A stretch of DNA of 64,000 nucleotides from CAYVQF01 sp964454015. Lineage in GTDB: Bacteria; Myxococcota_A; Bradymonadia; UBA4248. Made by a program: the position numbers and the translations under genes. Below, in pieces: positions 57,001-64,000 of this stretch; positions within the stretch are counted from its first letter, which is position 1; every line of letters begins with the position of its first letter. The notes under the pieces are model-generated. The model had not been told where the DNA came from. It ran no database searches and saw only the letters and a list, made by a program, of their open reading frames with translations. The stretch lies in NCBI GenBank assembly GCA_964454015.1, contig CAYVQF010000001.1, positions 309,518 through 373,517 of the forward strand. Reading direction: 5' to 3'.

Positions 57001-60000
57001 TCGAGTTGGCCGATATCTACATGGGGCCTTTGGCCGACGCGGGCAATGCGCTTTACGTGTACGGGCGGGCCTTGGTCGAGCGACCTGGTGATGAGCTGGC
57101 GTTGGCGCGACTTGCCGAGTTGGCCGAGCTGCTGCAGGCCTGGGAGCACGTGGTCGAGTATTTTGGCGCCGCGTTGCATGCGACGGATGATCCTGTGGTG
57201 CAGAAGGATCTGTACTGGCGCATGGCTGAGGCCTACGACCACAAACTCGGTGACCACGGGCAAGCCGAGGCGGCCTATTTGCGGGTGCTCGAGTTGGAGG
57301 AAGACACGGTTGGTGCGCTCGAGGCCTTGGACCGCATCTACCTTGGCCAAGCGCGGTGGGAAGATTTGGCGGATGTGCAGCGCCGTGAGATCGCCTATGC
57401 GCAAGACGATTTGTTGCGGGTTCAGCTCCACCTGCGCCTTGGCGAGGTGTTGAGTGAGATGCTGGGCCGCTCAGAGGAGGCCATTGCGTGCTACCACGAG
57501 GTGCTGGTCATCGACGCAAGTCAGGGTGATGCGTTGGCGGCTTTGGAGCGCTTGCACATCCAGCGTGAGGAGTGGTCGGCGCTTTATGAGGTGTATGCGA
57601 GCCAGGCCACAGTGGCTCTTGCTGATGACGAACGCGCCGATATTTGGTCGAAAATGGCGAGCTTGGCAGCGGAGGTCCTGGAGCGCCCGAACGATGCCAT
57701 CGATTTGTGGTACCAAGTCCTCGATGTGCAGGGCGACACGCTGGTGGCTTTGCAGAGCCTGGAGGATCTTTTTGAGCGCGCCGGCCGCTGGGCGGACATG
57801 ACGGATGTCATCGAGCGTCAAGTGCCCATCCTCGGTGAGGCTCATGAGCAGCTCGAGGCCTATCGCAAGCTGGGCCGGATCTGGCATGGTCCCTTGGAGA
57901 ACGAAGAGCGTTCCTTGGAGAACTGGCGCAACGCCATGAGCGTGGATGCGACGGATCTCGAGACTTTGCGGGCGATCAAGGCATTGGATGAGAACCTGGG
58001 CGACTACGATGACCTGGTGGATATTCTGCGCCGGATCGTGGCGTTGGGCCAACTGGAGCCGGAAGAGCAGTTGGCGCATTGCATCCAACTCGCCGAGATT
58101 TTGACGCAGGTCTTGTTCCGCCCCGATGAAGCCATCGCCTGTTGGATCGATGTGCTGGGTCTTGATCCTTCTCATATGCAGGCGCTCAACGCGCTCGAAC
58201 AGCTCTACATCGATCAGATGCGCTGGGAAGAGGCGGTGGAGGTGCTGGATCGCAAGGCTGAGGTCGTCGGTGACCAAGAGGAGGCGATTCGCATTCGTTT
58301 GCAGATCGCCGAGATCTGGGAGAGCAATGTCCAGAACGCCGAGTTGGCCGCCGCCGCCTATGATGCCATCCTAGAAGTGGAGCCTCTGCACGCAGAGGCC
58401 TTCCAGCGGCTCGAGGCGCTACATACGCGCACGGAGAATTGGCAGCTCTTACTCGGTCTTTACGTGGCGCGGTCAGAGGTCCTGGCAGAACCGCGCGATC
58501 AGCTCGAGATCCTTAAGCTGGCCGCCAATATCGCAGAAGAGAAGCTGGGTCAGCCCGAGATGGCCTTTGTGGTGCTCCAAGCGGCCCTTTCGGACAACTG
58601 GCGGGATCCGACGTTGGCTTCCGAGCTCGAACGCCTGGCTGGGGCGACGAGCTCGTGGCAAGAGCTGGTGACGCTCTATGAAGGGATCATCCAGACGGTG
58701 CAGAAGCCTTCTGAGGCGTTGGAGCTACACAATAACGTAGCGCGTTGGTACTTCCATAAGCTTGGGGATAACGAGCGTTCCTGGCACCACTTCCAGTACG
58801 TCCTCAGCTTGGATCCGAACAACCTCAATGCGCTGGCGGCGCTGGCGGAGATTTTTCGGCGTTTGGCCAACTGGCCTGAGCTGGTCAAGATCACCATCAA
58901 GCGCGCCGAGCTGACCCCTGAGCCAGAAGACAAGGTGGCGCAGTTCACCGTGCTGGCCACGGTTTGGGAAGAGCAGTTGCACGACATCGAGCAGGCGGTG
59001 GCCGCATATAGGCAAGCGCTGGCCATCGACGCGGGTCATCTGCACACCCTGCGCCAGCTCGAACGGATTTTCCAGGCTTCGCAGCGCTGGCAAGAACTGG
59101 TGGATGTCCTGGAAGCGCAGTGCCGCGTGCTTTATGAGCCTGCGGAGCTGATCTCCATTCGCTATCGCATCGGTGAGCTGTGGGAGACCTGCCTCGAGAA
59201 GGACGACGCGGCGATTGCGTCGTATCAGCAGGTCTTGGGGATGGACGAGAGCCACGCAGAGGCGCTCGAAGCCCTGGAGCGGCTCTTCGAGCGGCTGAAG
59301 CGCTGGGAAGAGCTGCTGAAGATTCACGAGATGCAGCTTGGCGCGTCGGTCAGCGGTGAGGAGCAGATTGCGCTCTACGCGAAGATGGCGCGGGTCTACG
59401 AGGTGGAGTTCCGCGACGTCGACAGCGCGATCGCCTGTATGCAGAACATCACCATGGTCGACCCCGCCAACCTCATGGCGATCACCACGCTGGAGCGTCT
59501 CTACGGCGAGAACCAGCGTTGGGAGGAGTTGGTGGACACGTTGAACGTGCACATCAGCGTCGTTCCCCACGATGCGACGCAGATTCCACTGTTCAGGCGG
59601 CTGGGTGAGGTCTTTAGGGACCACGTGCAGGATTATTATCGCGCCATCGAGTCTTTCCAATCGTTGCTTGGCATCGATGCCAACGATAGAGATGGCGTGG
59701 CGGCGTTGGCCGATCTTTATGAGCTGTGCGCGGACTATGTTTCGTGCATCGAGACTCTGAACAGGCTGGTGCTCATCACCACGGTGCCCCAAGATGGCGT
59801 GAAGATTCACCATCGTATTGGTAAGCTCTACGAGACCCAGCTTGGTGATGACGATCGGGCTGAGGAGCGCTATCAGATCGCCCTGGATCTCGAACCGAGC
59901 TTCATGCCGTCCATCGATGCTCTGAGTGTGCTGTACGAGCGGCGCGAAGACTGGACCGGTGTCATCCGCGTTCTCAAGCAGAAGGTGGAGTACACCCGAG

Positions 60001-62318
60001 AGTTGGAGCCCAGGGCGGGGCTGTTGTGTCGCATTGGGCAGATCTACGAGTTGCATCTCGATGACATGATCAATGCGGTCTATTACTACGAGGAGACCCT
60101 CTCTCTCGATCCGCAGAACATCAACGCTGGTCGACCTTTGGCCGAGAAGTTCATGCGCGAGGGGCAGTGGGCGCGCGCGCTGCTCTTGCTGGAGATGATC
60201 ATCCAGAAGGTCTCTTTCCATCGCGATACGGGTGAGCTTTCCTTGTTGAACTACAAGGCAGGTCACTGTGCACAAGAGCTCGGGCAAGATGAGCATGCCC
60301 TGAACTTCTTCCGCGCCTCTTACGAGCACAATCAGGGCTATTTGCCCACTTTGCTTGGCATGGGGCGGCAGTTGCTGAAGGCCAAAGACTACGAGCGCTC
60401 ATACAAGATGTTCCAAACCATCTTGGTGCAGTTCGCCGACGATCTCAGCCGGGAGCAACTGCTCCAGGTCTATTACGATTCGGCGACAATCAAGCTGGAG
60501 ACCAATGATTTGGTGCAGGCGCGCCATCTCATGGAGCGGGTACTTGCCGAGGACCCGTCGCATTTGGAAGCGCTCGAGAGTATCGTCGATATCTGCGAAC
60601 AGCAGGAAGAGTGGGAAGCGGTCATTTACTATCGCCAGCAGATGGTGGCGCAGCTCACGGATCCCGTCGAGCAGTTCGCGGAGTTGGTCAAGATCGCTGA
60701 GATATGGTCACGGCAGATGGGCGATATTGAACGCGCCCTGGCGGTCTACCATGAGGCGCTGTCGATTGATTCCAAGTCGAAGTATGTGCTCACGGAGTTG
60801 CTGAAGATTTACAACGAGCACAAGCGTTGGTCCGATGCTTTGGCCATGCTTGGGCGCCTCTGTGAGTTGGAGAGCAGCCCGGAGCGCCTGGCGAAATACA
60901 ACTACACCATGGCGGTGATTTCCCGGGATGAGCTTGGCGACGAGAAGTCCGCCGTGGAGTATTTCAATGCTGCGCTCGATGCCAACGTCAATGAGTTGCG
61001 CGCATTCGAGGCCATCGACCGTATCTTGACGGCCAACAAGGACTGGCACGAGCTCGAGCGCAACTATCGGCGCATGATCAAGCGCGTCATCGACAATGAC
61101 GAAGGGCAGTTTGGCGATACCAAGTACCTGTTGTGGTATGGGTTGGGCGAGATCTACCGTACCCGATTGACCCAGTGGGACAACGCCATCAGCGCCTTCA
61201 AGAAGGCCTGTGAAGAGCGTCGCAATGACGAGAAGATGCACCGCATCTTGGCGGATCTCTACGTTCGCATGGGCGAGCGGGATGAGGATGCCATCCAGGA
61301 GTTCCGCACGCTCATCACCATGGGCGGAGTGAACGCTGCACCAGAGCGCAACGCCGAGTTCTATCACGCGCTCTTCAAGCTCTACTTCAAGACCAAGGCG
61401 CTGGACAAAGCCTGGTGCGTCTCCAATGTGGCCGTGTACCAAGGGGTGGCGACCCAGGAAGAGCAGGAGTTCAACGACTACTATCTGGGCAACGCGTTGC
61501 TTCAGGCAGATGGGCGGTTGATCCCCGAGACCTGGAAACTGATCTACCATCCTGAAGAGAACCTGCGCATTGGCAGTGTTTTTTCGGTCATCCAGGCCTA
61601 CTGCCGGGACATTTTTGCCTACGACCTCAAGAAACATTGGGGTCTGCGCAAGAAGGACGAACTCGATCAGAACTCACCGGCGCTCTTCTGCAAGATGTAC
61701 CGCTACCTGGCCCAGGTCATCGGGGTGGTGCCTACACCGAAGCTCTACGCCAACCGCGAGCAGCCCGTAGGCATGGTCAACGGCAACCTCGATCCGCCCG
61801 GTTTCATCATTGGTGCCGACATGATGCAGGGCAAACACCAGCGGGAGTTGGGCTTCATCATTGCGCGCCAGCTCACGTTGGCCACGCCCCAGCACTACAT
61901 GGCTGGCCTGCGGTTGCCTACAGAGAACCTCAAGGTCTTGATGATGGGCACGATCCACGCGTTCACTCAGGCGGCGGGGGCAGCGAGTAATCCCAACTTC
62001 GAGGTGGTGGTCAAAGCCATTCAGAAGATGCCGCCGCCGGTGCGCAACGACCTCTATAAGGTGATGAAGCCCATCGTCGACGGCAAGGAAGAGGTGAACA
62101 CCTCGCGTTGGCTCAAGGCGGTAGACTTCACGGCCAACCGCGTGGGGCTCCTGCTCTGTGGTGACGTTTCGACCACCATGCGGGCCATTCGCAACGATAC
62201 GGTGCCGATTTCCAAGCTGACGACAGCGGAGAAAGAGGCGGACGTGCTGCACTATGCGATGAGCGAGGAGTACTTCGAGCTGCGCAAGCGCCTGGCGCTG
62301 GCAGTGGGATCGCAGTAG
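51087..62318 (+). CDS. Giant TPR-repeat protein with C-terminal degenerate M48-like domain
   Basis: A 3743-residue protein without a signal peptide, so probably cytoplasmic. The first 90 residues are acidic and disordered. From about 100 to 3440 it is an array of tetratricopeptide-type helix pairs with a repeating pattern of about 72 residues (WEELVDVLE... ERAIEAYxxVLELDP), roughly 45 units by estimate. The C-terminal 280 residues differ: RELGFIIARQL (about 3586) and NRVGLLLCGD (about 3685) match the fold of M48 peptidases but the HExxH zinc motif is replaced. Such architectures recur in Myxococcota, as in the large TPR protein AgmK of Myxococcus, though I claim only a resemblance. The ATG at 51087 is preferred over TTG 51084. 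Confidence 0.9.
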   Translation: MNEQQEGKPAAQDNQEQLAAAALPAEEGGLVEEASEVAASETETERPGVSPDDDGAEGVAETEQANAEVAPAEEVVDEAVEDAAEAPALTWEDRLARFMTQARAAEGDAAVDAIVSACLLQDLKSPGDLSIAEMWGEALQRSGDFATSMWQRLNRTLSTHEVMWQQIAMAHQVAIESGDESPLLGEVWAWIQVLRAGQLAEGRERLKTYAEMDAAGPSAQLLALLEVGESGNWRKVEQVADEQAKAAGLTETQAEVAHRVADMALALGSPDRAVEIIRRVQRTLPEDASLRVRLGGLYRDTGKWNAYVDVLKDLVAREDDATVKIDLLLEMVRIYAEEMKLDAMVVKTYEALLDVDPEHSGALEALAAAYENSRRWPDLVALLVRQAEGSKSPQRRVEVNLRIARVYLDKLSRQVDAIKYFEAILEDEAAHAEAIEQLKDLYNRRREWEKLLEIHWREVRAFAEIADQAALLKEMADIATTKLRKPAVATEIWCEVLARVPADAQALDALESLYEREKSWPELADICARKAELETDPEAQLKMWQKLGLLYSDRISDNQGAIRAWRRVLDLEPTHARGMDALRKLLIEEKAWDDLEAFFHDRGADADLVRVLETLANSSQDPADVIELLFRSARVWQEALENPEKTLRTLEKVLEHDPKNARAAALLTPFYEEMAEWAKLAAMLEIQHQAESGLEARVALGLRLAELNEGPLENMAQAFVWLRGVVTADPRHAAAYDGLERVATALGRQKEAVALYRDVIVRIEEEGERRELMFRMGRILADELNEIDAALAIFEEVLEKEPDNLRALGALESILERTGRFDELIVVNERRLALATEPADEAEILLSGARIHEHQRGDRATAIQAYERVRELVPEDPRPLVELHRLYREAGEAESLANVLRRRLTLLGADRAIEETRRAAELDEHGLALVPFGARLERDAEGEPWLVEMQVGELDVDACVPLWFELGQVAQRDLAEHDEAVDCFWRIVLVDAEHEEARAALEGLLEAGVERGKVASILEPVYVQAGDFHALVDVLVVALESCRDPRDQIALLVRVGRLRWEEVGDRDGAFEAYARALELEPSSAFIQSDLRQMAEAVEDWPRLVSIYEQVADTIKDGELRTNYDLQLADLYEEKIGEVARALDYARKALKRGGDDPAVLDVLEALTTRTEAWEDHLNVLRQRLLLVHGDLTTELALKLRIATVQEELLEQKDEAIEGYLDVLAQDAANATALMALDRLYALMERWDEAAANLGRRLELLESEDEKDGVRCQLARVLNAHLGEVERAIEIYHGVLERNPSDETALTDLEGMVTETDLLATEMIAEILLPLYDAVDAWEKRAWINEMLLRVVEDPIRRRDLLHEIAQLFEGKGQAFEAAFKAYARALKEDPGCQTTIDQLYRYADALDTWAELVAVMQEIASEMVDVELGRALQIRVAEVYREHLGDLEGATKAYERANEIDPEDIGILDALEAVYREQSLWEPLAGVLAQKAQRALDLSVKKDLLFQAAMIYEEVLEQVDKAIELNQEVLAEDPGEGAAIDSLERMYLGTERWNDLLAIYNIKIERAASGEEQKSYYYVVGSLQEEQLSDHFGATETYRRVLDIDPDDLQALEALDRLYVLGEDWTNLLDVLERQEAVVGDIEAKLRLRFRQGAVWHQSLGDLLRAIEVYRSVLEMDAGYQDALDALEAIIAAGESAVDAARVLEPVYKSLAEWEKLVAVYEVMIAHADDVEEKIALLGTVGMIREDMQADAVAAFDVWFRALEVEPKRDETWDVLERVAAALDGWQMLVERGGELLEKVVDEPEQAMAIAARLGRIYEEELAQLPEAVAMWSRVVDYEPSDLRAITSLDRLYERQQMWSELAGILNREIELAMEMDEILALRLRLGVVFESCLEDVQQAIDCYNEMLMQQPGHPEAIDALVRMFVGGQGRFEIGAILEPYYRETEQWDKLVEVGMTLLDHYELASERYQKLLELADIYMGPLADAGNALYVYGRALVERPGDELALARLAELAELLQAWEHVVEYFGAALHATDDPVVQKDLYWRMAEAYDHKLGDHGQAEAAYLRVLELEEDTVGALEALDRIYLGQARWEDLADVQRREIAYAQDDLLRVQLHLRLGEVLSEMLGRSEEAIACYHEVLVIDASQGDALAALERLHIQREEWSALYEVYASQATVALADDERADIWSKMASLAAEVLERPNDAIDLWYQVLDVQGDTLVALQSLEDLFERAGRWADMTDVIERQVPILGEAHEQLEAYRKLGRIWHGPLENEERSLENWRNAMSVDATDLETLRAIKALDENLGDYDDLVDILRRIVALGQLEPEEQLAHCIQLAEILTQVLFRPDEAIACWIDVLGLDPSHMQALNALEQLYIDQMRWEEAVEVLDRKAEVVGDQEEAIRIRLQIAEIWESNVQNAELAAAAYDAILEVEPLHAEAFQRLEALHTRTENWQLLLGLYVARSEVLAEPRDQLEILKLAANIAEEKLGQPEMAFVVLQAALSDNWRDPTLASELERLAGATSSWQELVTLYEGIIQTVQKPSEALELHNNVARWYFHKLGDNERSWHHFQYVLSLDPNNLNALAALAEIFRRLANWPELVKITIKRAELTPEPEDKVAQFTVLATVWEEQLHDIEQAVAAYRQALAIDAGHLHTLRQLERIFQASQRWQELVDVLEAQCRVLYEPAELISIRYRIGELWETCLEKDDAAIASYQQVLGMDESHAEALEALERLFERLKRWEELLKIHEMQLGASVSGEEQIALYAKMARVYEVEFRDVDSAIACMQNITMVDPANLMAITTLERLYGENQRWEELVDTLNVHISVVPHDATQIPLFRRLGEVFRDHVQDYYRAIESFQSLLGIDANDRDGVAALADLYELCADYVSCIETLNRLVLITTVPQDGVKIHHRIGKLYETQLGDDDRAEERYQIALDLEPSFMPSIDALSVLYERREDWTGVIRVLKQKVEYTRELEPRAGLLCRIGQIYELHLDDMINAVYYYEETLSLDPQNINAGRPLAEKFMREGQWARALLLLEMIIQKVSFHRDTGELSLLNYKAGHCAQELGQDEHALNFFRASYEHNQGYLPTLLGMGRQLLKAKDYERSYKMFQTILVQFADDLSREQLLQVYYDSATIKLETNDLVQARHLMERVLAEDPSHLEALESIVDICEQQEEWEAVIYYRQQMVAQLTDPVEQFAELVKIAEIWSRQMGDIERALAVYHEALSIDSKSKYVLTELLKIYNEHKRWSDALAMLGRLCELESSPERLAKYNYTMAVISRDELGDEKSAVEYFNAALDANVNELRAFEAIDRILTANKDWHELERNYRRMIKRVIDNDEGQFGDTKYLLWYGLGEIYRTRLTQWDNAISAFKKACEERRNDEKMHRILADLYVRMGERDEDAIQEFRTLITMGGVNAAPERNAEFYHALFKLYFKTKALDKAWCVSNVAVYQGVATQEEQEFNDYYLGNALLQADGRLIPETWKLIYHPEENLRIGSVFSVIQAYCRDIFAYDLKKHWGLRKKDELDQNSPALFCKMYRYLAQVIGVVPTPKLYANREQPVGMVNGNLDPPGFIIGADMMQGKHQRELGFIIARQLTLATPQHYMAGLRLPTENLKVLMMGTIHAFTQAAGAASNPNFEVVVKAIQKMPPPVRNDLYKVMKPIVDGKEEVNTSRWLKAVDFTANRVGLLLCGDVSTTMRAIRNDTVPISKLTTAEKEADVLHYAMSEEYFELRKRLALAVGSQ

Positions 62319-62327
62319 GCGACCAAG

Positions 62328-62357
62328 ACGCGCGGGGCTTTACCTAGCCCCGCGCGT
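62328..62357 (+). terminator. Strong hairpin after the giant TPR gene
   Basis: A perfect 12-base-pair stem ACGCGCGGGGCT / AGCCCCGCGCGT with loop TTACCT, starting nine bases after the TPR stop. No T-run follows, so it is either an unusual intrinsic terminator or a transcript-stabilising hairpin before rsmI. Confidence 0.65.
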
Positions 62358-62446
62358 CGCGAAGTTCCAGCCCGGCCGGGCCCTGGCCCTGGTGCGTATG
62401 GCGGTGGTTTTTTTGGGCGCCGCGGCGCGGCGCACTGAGGGAAGGG

Positions 62447-63346
62447 ATGGGCGCACCGGGAAGGCTCTATGTGGTGGCGACACCTCTTGGGCACAGCGAG
62501 GATCTGAGTACACGGGCGCTGAAGACGCTTCAGGCGGTGGATGCCATCGCCTGCGAAGATACGCGACACACGGGGCTGCTTCTGCACCGGTTGCTCATCA
62601 AGCGACCTCTGCTCAGCTACCACGCGCACAACGAGAGCGCCCGAACGGAGCAGATCATCGGTATGCTCCGTGAGGGGCAGCAGATTGCGCTGGTCAGTGA
62701 TGCCGGGACGCCCGGCATTGCGGATCCCGGGGCCAAGTTAGTGGCCCGCTGCCACCTGGAGGGGATCGTGGTCAGCCCCATCCCTGGGCCGAGCGCGCTG
62801 GTGGCGACCCTGTCTGCTGCGGGCTTCGCTGCATCCCAGCATCGCTTCATTGGCTTTTTCCCCAAGCAGCGCGCGCAGCGCAGAGAGGTGTTAGCAGGGC
62901 TGACGCGTTGTTCAGAGATTGTGGTGGCTTTCGAGTCTCCGCAGCGCTTTCTTTCGCTGCTGGTCGATTTGGGCCAAGAACTCGGGATGGCGCGCAAGCT
63001 ATGTGTGGCGCGTGAGCTCACGAAAGTTCACGAGGAGATTCGTGTAGGCAGCGCGCAGGAGCTTCAGGAGGTCTTTGCCCAGCGTGAACGGATACGCGGC
63101 GAGTTTAGCATCGCCATCGATGCTGCAGAGGCTGCGGTGACGCGTCGCGCTGTGGAGGAGATGGAGGAGGTGCACCGCCGATTCATTGCGCACCTCGCCG
63201 CGGCTGGCTGGAGTCATCGGGATATCCGCGACGCCCTGGTTGCAGTCATGGAGGTGCGGCCGAAGCTCGCCTATGCCTGGGTGATGGAAGCGCTCGCGGC
63301 GACCAGCGGCGGTGCTCAAGCGGATGAGCCGGATGAGGCGCTGTGA
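62447..63346 (+). CDS. rsmI: 16S rRNA (cytidine1402-2'-O)-methyltransferase RsmI
   Basis: A 299-residue SAM-dependent methyltransferase acting on 16S rRNA in the P-site region. Motifs: LYVVATPLGH at the N-terminus, then CEDTRHT, SDAGTPGIADPG, PIPGPSALVATLSAAG and FFPKQRAQRRE, all RsmI hallmarks. The usual TPIGN reads TPLGH. Length is typical. Confidence 0.95.
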   Translation: MGAPGRLYVVATPLGHSEDLSTRALKTLQAVDAIACEDTRHTGLLLHRLLIKRPLLSYHAHNESARTEQIIGMLREGQQIALVSDAGTPGIADPGAKLVARCHLEGIVVSPIPGPSALVATLSAAGFAASQHRFIGFFPKQRAQRREVLAGLTRCSEIVVAFESPQRFLSLLVDLGQELGMARKLCVARELTKVHEEIRVGSAQELQEVFAQRERIRGEFSIAIDAAEAAVTRRAVEEMEEVHRRFIAHLAAAGWSHRDIRDALVAVMEVRPKLAYAWVMEALAATSGGAQADEPDEAL

Positions 63347-63373
63347 GGGTGACGCTTGGAGCGGCCGACTGGA

Positions 63374-63403
63374 TTGACAGTGCTCAGTGCTCTGCGTTAC
63401 GAA
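63374..63403 (+). promoter_or_regulatory. Candidate promoter for the CD225-like gene
   Basis: TTGACA (63374-63379) with TACGAA (63398-63403) 18 bp downstream, 50 bases before the GTG start. -10 is weak. Confidence 0.45.
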
Positions 63404-63452
63404 TGAGAAGCGAGCGCATAGAGGCCCATTTCTGCCATCGAGGAGGTGCTCC

Positions 63453-63857
63453 GTGTATTGTCCAAGGTGCGGGACCTTCAATGATGACAATCATTTCCGC
63501 TGCCTGCAGTGTGGCGTGGTTTTACCTGGGGGAGCTGATAACGCAGCGCCCGGTCCCGGCAGCGCGCCCCCTCACAGCGCCTACGTGCCAGGTGGTGTCC
63601 CAGACGCACATGTGCCCGACTATCTCGTGGCAGCGATCATTGCGACCATCTGCTGTTGCCTGCCTTTTGGCATCGCTGGCATTGTCTATGCGGCGCAGGC
63701 GAAGACCAAGCTCTCGGTAGGGGATTGGGAGGGGGCGGCGATGTCGGCGGACAAGGCCAAGCATTGGACCTATTTGGCCTTTGGGGTGGGCTTCGTGGTG
63801 CAGGTCATCAGTTTGTTGATACAGATGGCCTTGGGCGGGCTGGGCGAGTTCTTATGA
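63453..63857 (+). CDS. Zinc-ribbon plus CD225/dispanin-type membrane protein
   Basis: A 134-residue protein. The N-terminus has CPRCG and CLQCG, a two-CxxC zinc ribbon. A Pro/Gly linker is followed by the CD225 pattern: a helix with CCC (ATICCCLPFGIAGIVYAAQ), then GDWEGAAMSADKAKHW and a second membrane helix. Bacterial dispanins have no settled role. GTG start at 63453 is preceded by GAGGAGG; an ATG at 63387 is in frame but lacks this. Confidence 0.85.
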   Translation: MYCPRCGTFNDDNHFRCLQCGVVLPGGADNAAPGPGSAPPHSAYVPGGVPDAHVPDYLVAAIIATICCCLPFGIAGIVYAAQAKTKLSVGDWEGAAMSADKAKHWTYLAFGVGFVVQVISLLIQMALGGLGEFL

Positions 63858-63866
63858 GCCTGTAGG

Positions 63867-63965
63867 GTGAACGAAACTCTTCACCGCGCCCGAAGGCGCT
63901 GGATGTTGGCGGTGCTTTTGGTGGGGGCGGGGGTGGGCCTGTTGTGGTGTATTGGTCCAGCGTAA
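63867..63965 (+). CDS. Possible 32-residue single-pass membrane peptide
   Basis: An open frame with GTG start, basic N-terminus (HRARRRW), one hydrophobic helix and a short tail (WCIGPA), ending in TAA. It begins nine bases after the CD225-like gene. It may be a real small protein or the beginning of a truncated membrane-protein gene such as a DUF2752-type one; evidence is compositional only. Confidence 0.35.
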   Translation: MNETLHRARRRWMLAVLLVGAGVGLLWCIGPA

Positions 63966-64000
63966 ACGCGACTCGTGAGGTTTGAGCGATAGCGACTCTG

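Noticed and set aside
51087..61400. Repetitive DNA resembling a repeat array
   Set aside because: The periodicity comes from diverged TPR codons, not identical repeats with spacers, so it is neither a CRISPR nor a satellite.

Overview
The window is high-GC, densely coded, Gram-negative DNA. It carries a type II secretion (T2SS) operon, an LptE-like lipoprotein, several outer-membrane lipoproteins and a predicted outer-membrane barrel. Cysteine-rich/IgGFc-binding-like, IPT/TIG and PGRS-like glycine-rich lipoproteins, a Hanks-type kinase and a giant cytoplasmic TPR protein together point to Myxococcota or a relative (the former Deltaproteobacteria). That placement is an inference from gene content. 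I saw no rRNA, tRNA, CRISPR array, transposase or phage gene, so this looks like ordinary chromosome.

Layout. 1-434 (minus): N-terminus of a Ser/Thr kinase running off the edge. 687-16686 (plus): a compact T2SS operon, gspC1-gspC2-(lone secretin-N0-like protein)-gspD-E-F-G-H-I-J-K-L-M-N. Unusual points are two tandem gspC genes, an extra N0-like exported protein just before the secretin gene, and pseudopilins with long cytoplasmic leaders. 16700-20276: a minus-strand lipoprotein, a Fur-family regulator, a YihY/BrkB membrane protein and a DUF465 small protein. 20640-27497: three consecutive lipoproteins sharing a Cys-Asp-Asp start after the lipobox (parallel beta-helix/glycine-rich, Cys-rich/IgGFc-like, six IPT/TIG domains). 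27516-28076 (minus): a lone type IV prepilin-like gene. 28343-32640: outer-membrane barrel candidate, 13-heme cytochrome c, LptE-like lipoprotein and holA. 32748-34601: rpsT, an exported protein of unknown role and an exported dual-specificity-type phosphatase.

34927-40387 is a cluster without a recognised function: a lipoprotein, a degenerate FGGY sugar-kinase-like protein and a large lipoprotein whose C-terminus looks like a type IV pilin globular domain. 40520-50900 is mostly housekeeping and metabolism: an acidic protein, tatD, infC, typA, glpD, a D-2-hydroxyacid dehydrogenase, a DMT-type transporter, a HAD hydrolase and an AI-2E-family permease. 51087-62318 encodes a 3743-residue TPR protein ending in a domain that resembles an inactivated M48 metallopeptidase. 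A strong hairpin follows it, then rsmI, a zinc-ribbon/CD225 membrane protein and a possible 32-residue membrane peptide.

How they may work together: the T2SS would export folded proteins across the outer membrane, and the surface lipoproteins are plausible but unproven clients. The barrel and 13-heme cytochrome form a candidate porin-cytochrome electron conduit. The strongest leads for something undescribed are the modified T2SS inner-membrane/secretin interface, the barrel-cytochrome pair, the pseudo-kinase/pilin-like lipoprotein cluster and the giant TPR/pseudo-peptidase protein.
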